From the NCBI GenBank assembly GCA_964650485.1, contig CAZYTX010000018.1, positions 1-64,000 of the forward strand: a stretch of DNA of 64,000 nt, read 5' to 3'. Below the pieces are notes generated by a model that saw only the letters and a list, made by a program, of their open reading frames with translations, did not search any database and had not been told where the DNA came from. The translations under genes and the position numbers were made by a program. The stretch comes from CAZYTX01 sp964650485. Lineage in GTDB: Bacteria > RBG-13-61-14 > DATKZS01. Positions 50,457 through 57,731 of this stretch are shown piece by piece; positions within the stretch are counted from its first letter, which is position 1, and every line of letters starts with the position of its first letter.

Positions 50457-51716
50457 ATGGGCGACAAAGACAGCGGTCCGCGGGGCCGGCGTCCGGAGCA
50501 AGAAGAGCTGCTCGAGGACCACGAGGCCGAGACCGCGGCCGGGGAGGCATTCGAGGAGCTCCACGACGAGATGCACCACATCACCGAGAAGGAGTACGCC
50601 AACATGGCCGCGGACCTCCGCTGGGAGGTGCTGGAGTACGTGGACGCGCACCCTGACAAGCCGGTCACGGAGATAGCAGAGTTCTTCGGCCTGAAGGAGG
50701 GCACTATCAGGGCGTGGAAAGCACACCGCACCATGGGCACCTACAAGCACTCCAGGGAGCGGAAAAGCCACGGGGAGACGCCCCCCGGCAAAAAAGCCGG
50801 CCAGGCCCCGCTCTTCAAGGAAAAGACAATGAAAGAGCCCCCCTTTCTGGAGCGCAAGCGCTACTCCAACTTCATCCACTTCTTCGACAAGACCCCGCCC
50901 GGGATCGTATGCCCTCACTTCTACATTCTCGCCCATGCCAACGGCTGTCCCTATCAATGCGACTACTGCTACCTCAGGCTCACCCTGCGCCACTACCCCG
51001 AGCCCACGGTCTTCACCAACACGGCGCGGCTTTTCCAAGAGCTCCGGGACTGGCTGCTCTTCACCGAGGAGCCGTGGGTGCTGAACGCGGGCGAGCTCTC
51101 CGACAGCCTTGCATGGGACCGGGAGACCGGCCTCTCCAACAACCTTGTGAGCCTGTTCTCCAACCAGAGCAGGCACAAGCTGCTTTTTGTCACCAAGTCC
51201 GCCCAGGTGGACACACTGCTCGAGCTTGAGCCCAGTCCCCAGGTGATAGTGAGCTTCTCGGTTAACGCTCCCCAGGTTTCCAGGACGTACGAGAGGGGCG
51301 CGCCTCCCTCGGAAGCCCGGCTCGAGGCTGCCAGCAAGCTCAAGTCCGCGGGCTGGGAGGTCAGGATAAGGCTTGATCCTCTCATTCCGGTGGAGGGATG
51401 GCAGGACCACTACGCCGAGGTCATAGACATGATAAACCGGGTCGAGCCCTCGGTGGTGACCCTGGGCTCGCTGCGCTTCTTCAAGAACCTCCTCCACCAC
51501 GTGCCCAGGCATACCGACGTGTTCACCCACGGCGTTGATCACAACGACCCCGACGGCAGGTTCCGGGTTCGGGAGGACCTGCGCACGCACATGTACAGGC
51601 TTTGCCTGGACCGGCTCACCTGCCTGCGCAAGGGGCTGTGCAAGGAGACTGAAAAGATGCACCGCGAGCTGGGCCTTCCCGGCATGCACCAGTCCTGCAA
51701 CTGCACCGTGGAATAG
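50457..51716 (+). CDS. HTH-radical SAM protein, spore photoproduct lyase-like
   Basis: 419 residues. The N-terminal ~100 contain a helix-turn-helix (HPDKPVTEIAEFFGLKEGTIRAWKAHR) of the kind found in small terminase subunits. The radical SAM domain has CPYQCDYC (C164, C168, C171), followed by SPL-like landmarks: LNAGELSDSLAWD, LLFVTKSAQVD, IVSFSVNAPQV and IRLDPLIPVEG. SPL repairs thymine dimers in spores; here the role may be repair or modification of packaged DNA. It is the only plus-strand gene of the cluster and has its own promoter. AAGGAG precedes the ATG. Confidence 0.82.
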   Translation: MGDKDSGPRGRRPEQEELLEDHEAETAAGEAFEELHDEMHHITEKEYANMAADLRWEVLEYVDAHPDKPVTEIAEFFGLKEGTIRAWKAHRTMGTYKHSRERKSHGETPPGKKAGQAPLFKEKTMKEPPFLERKRYSNFIHFFDKTPPGIVCPHFYILAHANGCPYQCDYCYLRLTLRHYPEPTVFTNTARLFQELRDWLLFTEEPWVLNAGELSDSLAWDRETGLSNNLVSLFSNQSRHKLLFVTKSAQVDTLLELEPSPQVIVSFSVNAPQVSRTYERGAPPSEARLEAASKLKSAGWEVRIRLDPLIPVEGWQDHYAEVIDMINRVEPSVVTLGSLRFFKNLLHHVPRHTDVFTHGVDHNDPDGRFRVREDLRTHMYRLCLDRLTCLRKGLCKETEKMHRELGLPGMHQSCNCTVE

Positions 51717-51723
51717 CTCGTAC

Positions 51724-52119
51724 TCAGAAGAGCTCATCCTTGTCCAGCGCCTCCTTTATCTGGTCAAGCACCGCCTTCCTGTGCAGCAAAGGACCAAGAT
51801 GAGGCACGCTCTGCATGGCCTTCAGGATCACGTCCAGCTCCAGTTGATTGCCTGATCCTTGCTTGGAGCGCTCGGACAGTATCCGCAACTGAAGCTCGAT
51901 GGCCTTGATAACGAGCTGTGACGACTTGGCGGCTATCTTTTCAGAGTCCGCTCCGGAGTTTGCGCCCGCATCCATAGAGTTTTTCAGGTTCACCATCTTC
52001 AAGGCTTCAGCCTGCATGTACAGGTTCTCCAGCCTCTCGGGGGAGTTTTCCAATGCTTGTGTGTCATTGTCATCCCCGGGGGCCCAGCCCTGATCCATGC
52101 CGTTCTTTTTTTCTTCCAT
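51724..52119 (-). CDS. Hypothetical phage-cluster protein
   Basis: 131 residues, acidic N-terminus, then helical (NLYMQAEALKMVNLKNSMDAG, QLVIKAIELQLRILSERSKQG, MQSVPHLGPLLHRKAVLDQIKEALD). CGGAGGTG lies 5 bases before ATG 52119, and its distance to the upstream 45-base module equals that of the portal gene. Position before the packaging genes is where a small terminase subunit is often found, but no HTH is evident. The gene ends 7 bases past the radical SAM gene's stop, convergent. Confidence 0.6.
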   Translation of the reverse strand: MEEKKNGMDQGWAPGDDNDTQALENSPERLENLYMQAEALKMVNLKNSMDAGANSGADSEKIAAKSSQLVIKAIELQLRILSERSKQGSGNQLELDVILKAMQSVPHLGPLLHRKAVLDQIKEALDKDELF

Positions 52120-52530
52120 TTTCACCTCCGTGTTTTTCATTCCCCTTCTATACATCGGAAAAGCGTTGCAGTTTCGCTAACTCCGGGTTTACGGAATCTG
52201 CTCCCTAAGTGCTAACCTCGGGCTGACACCGGCTTTACAAGCATTCGAAATAATTTGCAAAATCCGCTCATGCCAACTTGACATGGCATTTTAGAAATTC
52301 CCCAAAATCCCAAAATTTACGTCCAAATGAGGTTGACAGGTGGGAGAGGCCTTCCTGCCTGCGTCCGCCTGTCTGCCTGTCTGCGTGTGGCAAAACGCCC
52401 GCACAGGCAGGCGTGCAACGCACAGGCAGGCAGGACAGGCAGGCAGACTTCGATAAGATAAAGCGAGCAGGTCAGGCGATTTTTAACGCAACGGGCAATG
52501 GACTGAAGGATAAGTATCAGGTGATTTTCT
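52120..52530. promoter_or_regulatory. Second copy of the control module, plus CAGG palindromes
   Basis: Contains the 45-base box (52157-52201) and GTCCAAATGAGGTTGACA (52321-52338) shared with the portal leader, in the same order and almost the same spacing (164 against 152 bases). From 52351 to 52449 the DNA is dense in CCTG/CAGG units that form long inverted repeats, REP-like. No gene is visible. The plus-strand ArsR gene's promoter is at the right edge. Confidence 0.6.
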
Positions 52531-52531
52531 G

Positions 52532-52560
52532 TTGACATCAGACAGACGAACCAGTAAAGT
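52532..52560 (+). promoter_or_regulatory. Promoter of the arsR-like gene
   Basis: TTGACA (52532-52537), 17-base spacer, TAAAGT (52555-52560), 21 bases before the ATG. It stands clear of the phage cluster, whose first gene faces left. Confidence 0.55.
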
Positions 52561-52580
52561 ACCTGCGTGGATGCTTAATC

Positions 52581-52874
52581 ATGGGATATGACGTGACCGA
52601 TCCGGGAAAACAGGCCCGCATCTTCAAGGTGCTTTCCGTGGGAACACGGGTGCGGATGGTCCATTTGCTGAAGCGCCGCTCTCTTTGTGTCAACGCGCTC
52701 GCCCGCGCCTTGGATATAACACCCGCCGCGGTATCGCAGCACCTTCGAATCCTGCGGGACGCGGACATCGTGATCGCTGAGAAGCGAGGCTACTTTGTCC
52801 ATTACCGGGTCAATGAAAAAACCCTGGCCGAGTGGAGCAAAACTACCAGGAGACTGTTGGAGATCAAGGACTAA
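52581..52874 (+). CDS. ArsR family transcriptional regulator
   Basis: 97 residues, a complete ArsR winged helix: IFKVLSVGTRVRMVHLLKRRSLCVNALARALDITPAAVSQHLRILRDADIVIAEKRG. A cysteine (Cys36) sits at the start of the recognition region, but there is no ELCVCDL-type arsenite motif, so metal sensing is unproven. It lies upstream of an ABC exporter and near arsC, so metal- or metalloid-responsive control is plausible. Confidence 0.9.
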   Translation: MGYDVTDPGKQARIFKVLSVGTRVRMVHLLKRRSLCVNALARALDITPAAVSQHLRILRDADIVIAEKRGYFVHYRVNEKTLAEWSKTTRRLLEIKD

Positions 52875-52912
52875 CGGTTTAGCCGGAACATATATCAAAG
52901 GAGTTCGCTTCA

Positions 52913-53054
52913 TGAGCCCGGGCGCTGGCTGGAAGTCGGCGTGGGGACCGGTCGTTTCGCTTCCGGATTGGGCATTGACGAAGGGGCCGACCCTTCTCCA
53001 CGAATCCTTGAAATCGCGGCGACTTCCATCGGCCCTTGGGGACGCAGGCAATGA
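52913..53054 (+). pseudogene. Truncated SAM-methyltransferase
   Basis: One frame reads PGRWLEVGVGTGRFASGLG, which is motif I of a class I methyltransferase, then IDEGADPSPRILEIA (post-motif I). It stops after ~47 codons. The TGA overlaps the ABC gene's ATG (ATGA), as if the gene once was coupled to it. Only the first third of a ~200-residue enzyme remains and no start is evident. Confidence 0.6.
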
Positions 53055-53995
53055 AAGATTCACTGATTATAGAAGTTTCCAATCTGGCCAAGCGTTTCGA
53101 TCAGGTCGAAGCAGTGGCGGGGATATCCTTTAGCGTCAGGAAGGGCGAGCTGTTCGGCTTCCTCGGTCCCAACGGCGCAGGCAAGACCACCACGGTGCGC
53201 ATGCTCACCGGCGTGCTCGATCCCGGCGAAGGAACCGCCCGCATCCAGGATCACGATATCCGCACCGAGGGCCTGGCCTCCCGCGCGCACATAGGAGTGG
53301 CGCCGGAGGACGCCAACGTGTACCTGGACCTCTCCGTCTGGCGTAACATCATGCTCATGGCCGAGCTGCACGGAGTGCCCCGCCGCCAGCGGATCGAGCG
53401 GGCGAGCCGGCTGCTGGATGCATTAGGGCTGGCTGACCGGAAGGGCGACAAGGCCCGCACGCTTTCCAAGGGACTCCGCCAGCGGCTGATGTTGTGCACG
53501 GCCCTGGTGACCGGTCCGGAGGTGCTGTTCCTGGACGAGCCCACCAGCGGTCTGGACGTGCAGAGCGCGAGGCTTATCCATAAGATCGTGCGCGAGCTGA
53601 ACCAGGAAGGGCTAACAGTGTTCCTCACCACACACAACATGAACGAGGCCCAGGAGCTTTGCTCGAGGGTGGCGATAATCAATGAGGGCCGGATCGCGGC
53701 TATTGACACGCCCGAGCGTCTCCGATCGGCCATGCGGGAAAGCCAGTACGTGGAAGTAAGTTTTTTAGGAGAAGCGCCGGAGACGGCAGAGTTGGAAGCA
53801 TTGCCCGGGGTGTCGCGGGTTGTCTTGAGCGACAACGAGTTCCGGCTCTACGGCGAGAATCCGGGCCCGCTGACAATGGAGGTGGCGCGGCTTGCCTCGG
53901 CAAGAAGCCTCGAGATCGAGCGATTGTGCACGGAAAAGCCCAGCCTGGAGGACGTGTTCCTGCATTTCACGGGCGGCGAAGTAAAGGAGCCATAA
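53051..53995 (+). CDS. ABC transporter ATP-binding protein
   Basis: 314 residues, DrrA-like. Walker A GPNGAGKTT is near residues 39-47, signature LSKGLRQRLMLCTAL, Walker B VLFLDEPTSGLD, H-loop LTTHNMNEAQELC. The C-terminal ~90 residues are typical of ABC-2 drug/polysaccharide exporters. ATG 53051 overlaps the methyltransferase remnant's stop. The permease follows 3 bases on. Confidence 0.93.
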   Translation: MKDSLIIEVSNLAKRFDQVEAVAGISFSVRKGELFGFLGPNGAGKTTTVRMLTGVLDPGEGTARIQDHDIRTEGLASRAHIGVAPEDANVYLDLSVWRNIMLMAELHGVPRRQRIERASRLLDALGLADRKGDKARTLSKGLRQRLMLCTALVTGPEVLFLDEPTSGLDVQSARLIHKIVRELNQEGLTVFLTTHNMNEAQELCSRVAIINEGRIAAIDTPERLRSAMRESQYVEVSFLGEAPETAELEALPGVSRVVLSDNEFRLYGENPGPLTMEVARLASARSLEIERLCTEKPSLEDVFLHFTGGEVKEP

Positions 53996-53998
53996 AGC

Positions 53999-54787
53999 AT
54001 GAGCGCTTACGCGGGCATGACTGGACACGGAGAGAAAGTGCGAACCTGGCAACGGCAGGCGCACGCAGCCTTGGTCATCGTCAAGAAGAACGCGCTGCTT
54101 TACTACTTGAAGGCCCCGGTGTTGATCTTCGGAGTGCTGTTCCCGGTCTTCTTTTTCATGGCCTTCAAGATGGGCCGGCCCATCCCCATCGAGAGCGTGG
54201 TCCCCGGCATGGTGGCCATGGCGCTGTGGTTCACGGCCAGCGCGGTCGGCCCGCTGGTGACGCCGTGGGAGCGGCAGGCCAGGACCTATGAGCGGCTGAT
54301 CTCCACTCCCGTGTCCTTGCCGGCCATACTGGCGGGCGACGTGATGAGCGGGCTCATCTTCGGGCTGTGCCTGTCCGTGGTCCCCATCCTGCTGGGGCTG
54401 GTCCTGACCTCGGCGTCCATCACAGGCCCTCTCCTGCTGGCAGCCGGGGTTTTGCTGGGCGCCTTGAGCTTCGCCGCACTGGGGGTGCTCCTGGCCTCCC
54501 CGCCGGCGAGCGGGCCCGCGAGCATCATGCTGCTCTCCAACCTGGTGCGACTGCCCCTGCTGTTCATAAGCGGGGTTTTCGTGCCCATCGCGGAAATGCC
54601 GGCCTGGGCAAGGTGGGTGGCCCCGGTATCGCCCCTGTCCTATGCTGGCGACCTCATCCGAGGGGCCTTCGGCCAGCCTATGTATTTCCCGGGCTGGCTG
54701 AATATGGTCATGTTGATCGCGTTCACAGCGGCGCTCATGTGGGGCGCGCTGCAGTTCCACCGCCGCTGGCGTGCAAAAGGGCTTTGA
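53999..54787 (+). CDS. ABC-2 type permease
   Basis: 262 residues with six membrane helices. PWERQARTYERLISTPVSLPAILAGD is the conserved coupling segment of ABC-2 permeases, and FISGVFVPIAEMPAWARWV lies in the penultimate helix-loop. GGAG lies 9 bases upstream of the ATG. Pairs with the ATPase just upstream. Substrate unknown. It converges with arsC, with one base between their stops. Confidence 0.92.
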   Translation: MSAYAGMTGHGEKVRTWQRQAHAALVIVKKNALLYYLKAPVLIFGVLFPVFFFMAFKMGRPIPIESVVPGMVAMALWFTASAVGPLVTPWERQARTYERLISTPVSLPAILAGDVMSGLIFGLCLSVVPILLGLVLTSASITGPLLLAAGVLLGALSFAALGVLLASPPASGPASIMLLSNLVRLPLLFISGVFVPIAEMPAWARWVAPVSPLSYAGDLIRGAFGQPMYFPGWLNMVMLIAFTAALMWGALQFHRRWRAKGL

Positions 54788-54788
54788 G

Positions 54789-55271
54789 TTACTGTCCTTG
54801 CCGCCAGGTTTTCAGGTCGAGGTAGAAGCCGGGTTTTTCTTCCGTGAGGTTTTGTGGAAGGCCCTTGATGAACTCCTTGATCTCGTCCCTCACCCGGCGG
54901 TAATGTTCCATCGCCTCATCTTCGGAGTTAGCGTTCTGGGCAAGCTTGGGAGGGTCCTTGAAGCCGTGGTGGATCACTTTAGTCTTGCCCGGAAAAACCG
55001 GGCAGGTCTCGTGGGCGTGGCCGCAGAGGGTGATGACGTAATCGAAGTCTATTACCATCAGATTCTTCACGTCCTTGGAGCTTTGCCCCGAAATGTCCAC
55101 CCCGGCCTCGGCCATGGCCCTCACCGCCCTCGGATCAATGCTCTTGGGCTTCACCCCGGCGGACCAGGCCTCGATGTCATCGGAACGGAGCTTCTTTGCC
55201 CAGCCCTCGGCCATCTGGCTCCGGCAGGAGTTGCCGGTGCAAAGAAACAGTATTTTCATTTTGTCTTTCAT
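54789..55271 (-). CDS. arsC: Arsenate reductase, thioredoxin-coupled
   Basis: 160 residues, low-molecular-weight phosphatase fold. The active loop CTGNSCR (C11 to R17) is present, with the Cys pair of the redox relay at C83 (ITLCGH) and C90 (ETCPVF), as in the thioredoxin-dependent enzymes of Bacillus and Staphylococcus. It reduces arsenate to arsenite for export. A diverged second copy of its first 29 residues occurs in the duplicated units to the right. GGGGG lies 4 bases before the ATG. Confidence 0.95.
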   Translation of the reverse strand: MKDKMKILFLCTGNSCRSQMAEGWAKKLRSDDIEAWSAGVKPKSIDPRAVRAMAEAGVDISGQSSKDVKNLMVIDFDYVITLCGHAHETCPVFPGKTKVIHHGFKDPPKLAQNANSEDEAMEHYRRVRDEIKEFIKGLPQNLTEEKPGFYLDLKTWRQGQ

Positions 55272-55292
55272 GAAGCCCCCTTGCTCAAACGA

Positions 55293-55948
55293 TCAAAAAA
55301 CAATTCCTGTTCTCGCCCTGTAGTTAATATCCGAACGGTCGTCCGTCAAGTACGGAGACGAGTTATCGAACCATTGCAACACCGCCGCCGTTTGAACAAA
55401 AACACCCGGCTTGATGTACCAGTTTAGCCCCAAGTAAAATTCTCCGACCGTCTCATCTATACCTTCTCTTCCGAAAGCTTGCGAGGCCTCGCTGGTTTCG
55501 CGGCCATATATGCCGGTCGTGCTCGCAGGTATAAGTCCCTCCTGGGAGTCGAAGCTGACGACGCTGTAGCGCATGGCAAGCCCCAATGCGCCCCAGGGCC
55601 TGGAGGGGACGACCCGGTCACCCGCGTTCTCCCCGGTGATCATCCACAACATGAAAGCCATCCAACCACTTTCGATGAGCGGGTCCAAGTCACGCGTTAC
55701 GCTGTCGTCAGCAATGGCGTCGAAATCAGTGTCCAGGACCCGGCCCCATCGATGTATTCTTCGCCCTCGTCAAACCCCAGGTAGTCCAGGTTCAAATCGG
55801 CGTGCAATGTTATCCGAAGTCCCTGGGGGTTTGAAAAAATTGATACTGATGGAGGCCCGTCTTCACCGGCGCGGTTCTGTGCCGATGCGATTGTAATAAA
55901 CAAAACAGCCGACGACAGAACCGCGGTCCAACCTCGAACCCGAGGCAT
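55293..55948 (-). pseudogene. OprO/OprP-like porin, deleted and frameshifted
   Basis: N-terminal part from ATG 55948 has a signal peptide (WTAVLSSAVLFITIASAQ) and a first strand region (GLRITLHADLNLDYLGFDEG). The frame then ends at 55697. Another frame carries ESGWMAFMLWMITGENAGDR, WGALGLAMRYSVVSFD, FYLGLNWYIKPG and SDINYRARTGIVF, the characteristic C-terminus of phosphate-selective porins, ending at 55293. Over half the usual length (~400) is missing, so this is an internal deletion with frameshift. The parent may have taken up phosphate or arsenate. Confidence 0.75.
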
Positions 55949-55950
55949 TT

Positions 55951-57150
55951 TTATACCCGTTGCCCGCCCATCAGGTAGAGGAAAGTGGTTGCCCAGTTGG
56001 CCAAGAGCACGACAACCGCGAAGAGAAGGTTGCCCACGCTCATAAGCGCCAGCCCGCTCATGATGTTCCCGACCACGCATCCTCTGGCAATGGCCGCTCC
56101 CGTCCCGACCAGTATGCCTCCGAAAAAGGCTATCACCGTCTGCTCCGGCGGCTTGGGCAAAAGCTTTGCCCGGCCCGATAACCTCGCGCTTACGAACGAG
56201 CCCAGCACCAGGGCGCTGGTCACGAGGATCTGCCACCAGGAGACTTTTTTCTTGGGCTGTTCAGCGGGGGGGGCGCTGGCCGAAGGAGACTGGCTCGGCT
56301 TTGGCTCATATACGTGTTCTAGAGGAGCGTCCGTCACCAGTAGTTCGACGTGCATGACTCCGAGCACGCCGAGCGGATAGTTCCTGCCGCTGGCCGCGGA
56401 TGACAGGTAGGCGAAGGCCGCGAGAACGCCGATGGCGACCCCGGCCTGCCACGGCTTCCACGGCCTGGTAAGGACTCTTTGCAGGAAGGGCATATCGGAC
56501 GGTTCCTCGCTTTTGGCTGGCTTATCCTTCTTTTTGCGCAGGTAAAGGGCTACTCCGAGCGTAAGCGCAGCGATAATTATTGCCATGAGCCAGTAGGGAA
56601 GGTGAGTAATCGAAAAGAACGTGATTGGTCCAGCGTCCGCGTTCTTCACGACGTAGCTTTTCAATGTTTCGTGAAAGCCGTTTAAGGGGCCGTGTTTTAC
56701 AGCCATTATTCCGATGGGAATGCCTACCAGGGCGGCCATGGAGTTCAGGTTGCCCTGACCGGACTTGTACAGGCTCCCGCTCACGCATCCTCCGGCCAGG
56801 ACCATGCCCACGCCGAAAACCAGTCCGCCGACAATGTAGCTGGCCCACAACAGCGGCTTGGGGTTCAGCTTGACAAGGTCCAGTCCCGAAAGCAGGGTAA
56901 AGGCCAGCATGCTGACCACCACGATGGCCCATATCCCTTGGAGCTTGCGCCAGTCCTTCCACATGAGCGCCTCGCTGAAGGCCGAGGCCCCGCACAGGTC
57001 GGCCTTCTCCAGAAAGAAGCCGAAGAGGAAGCCCACGGGCAGCGCGGTCAGGAACCAATGGCCGCCGGACCAGGCAATAATGACAATCACCGCCATGACC
57101 ACCAACGACAGCGTTGCGAGCGACCGCCAACTAAAAGTTTTCTCCGTCAT
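55951..57150 (-). CDS. YeeE/YedE family sulfur-compound transporter
   Basis: 399 residues with about ten helices in two halves. Each half has the family's cysteine motif: GMVLAGGCVSGSLYKSGQGN and GTGAAIARGCVVGNIMSGL. TsuA in this family imports thiosulfate through Cys-lined path; a role with thiosulfate, selenium or related compounds is known or suspected. GGAGGAG lies 5 bases before ATG 57150. The porin remnant follows two bases after the stop. Together with the cytochrome upstream this suggests sulfur or arsenic redox metabolism. Confidence 0.9.
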   Translation of the reverse strand: MTEKTFSWRSLATLSLVVMAVIVIIAWSGGHWFLTALPVGFLFGFFLEKADLCGASAFSEALMWKDWRKLQGIWAIVVVSMLAFTLLSGLDLVKLNPKPLLWASYIVGGLVFGVGMVLAGGCVSGSLYKSGQGNLNSMAALVGIPIGIMAVKHGPLNGFHETLKSYVVKNADAGPITFFSITHLPYWLMAIIIAALTLGVALYLRKKKDKPAKSEEPSDMPFLQRVLTRPWKPWQAGVAIGVLAAFAYLSSAASGRNYPLGVLGVMHVELLVTDAPLEHVYEPKPSQSPSASAPPAEQPKKKVSWWQILVTSALVLGSFVSARLSGRAKLLPKPPEQTVIAFFGGILVGTGAAIARGCVVGNIMSGLALMSVGNLLFAVVVLLANWATTFLYLMGGQRV

Positions 57151-57192
57151 TTTTACTCCTCCCAACCATTGTAGCTCAGATGACCATATCCG

Positions 57193-57731
57193 TTAAGCAT
57201 TTGAATTCCTCGAAATTGAAACATACAAGCACGGCATCAGAAACAGGGCCACCGATATCTCCATAAGCAAACCCCCGATGGCGGCGGCCATTGCCCAATA
57301 GGGAAGATGAGTGATCGAAAAGAAAGTGACCGGTCCGCCGTCGGCGTTATTGATGACGCAGGTCCTCAGCGTCTGGTGAACCCCGTTCAGCGGTCCGTGC
57401 TCGACCGCCATCACGCCAAGAGGGATGCCCACCAGTGCCGCCATCGAGTTCAGGTTTCCCTGTCCGGACTTGTACAGGCTCCCGCTCACGCATCCCCCTG
57501 CCAGGACCATGCCCACGCGCCGAACACCACTCCGCCCACGATGTAGCTGGCCCAAAAAAGCGGATTCGGGTTCAGATTTACAAGGTCCAGTCCCGCAAGC
57601 AGGGCAAAGCCGATCATGCTCACCGCCGCGATGATCCAGATGCCCCGGAGCTTCTTCGCCCAGCCTTCCGCCATCCGGCTCCGGCAGAAGTTGCCGGTGC
57701 ACAGGAAGAGGACCTTCAACTTATCTTTCAT
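57193..57731 (-). pseudogene. Chimeric ArsC'-YeeE'-RND' remnant, unit 1
   Basis: ATG 57731 (overlapping the end of the cytochrome) starts MKDKLKVLFLCTGNFCRSRM, the first 29 residues of an ArsC. It continues directly as YeeE (GIWIIAAVSMIGFALLAGLD), then a frameshift after VFGAWA; the other frame goes on as GMVLAGGCVSGSLYKSGQGN to THLPYW. There it joins the C-terminus of an RND pump (MAAAIGGLLMEISVALFLM) and stops at 57193. Joints fall at short shared words (AAGCTCC and ATGGC). No part is likely functional. Confidence 0.85.

Larger units (their letters stand above)
32571..52119 (-). mobile_element. Phage-like / gene-transfer-agent-like cluster
   Basis: About 19.5 kb of phage packaging, head, tail and lysis genes, all but one on the minus strand and in the order expected for a tailed-phage late region: packaging (50347-47654), portal, protease/scaffold, cement, capsid, connector, tail, hub, lysis. 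No integrase, transposase, repressor, replication or recombination gene and no flanking attachment-site repeat is visible. Length, gene order and a ~208-residue tape measure resemble gene transfer agents such as RcGTA. Alternatively it is a degenerate prophage, whose early genes have been deleted. Confidence 0.65.

Noticed and set aside
50376..51737. A 453-codon open frame antisense to the radical SAM gene
   Set aside because: Mirror of a well-supported gene, Val/Gly/Leu-rich with no binding site; the plus-strand frame has a complete CX3CX2C motif.
32709..52119. Mu-like transposable phage
   Set aside because: A gp36-like connector domain is present, but there is no transposase, Mu B or Mor/C-like gene and no terminal repeat.
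52154..52175. Possible sigma54 promoter in the shared 45-base box (GG...TTGC)
   Set aside because: Spacing between GG and GC is 9 instead of 10 and it points away from the genes served.
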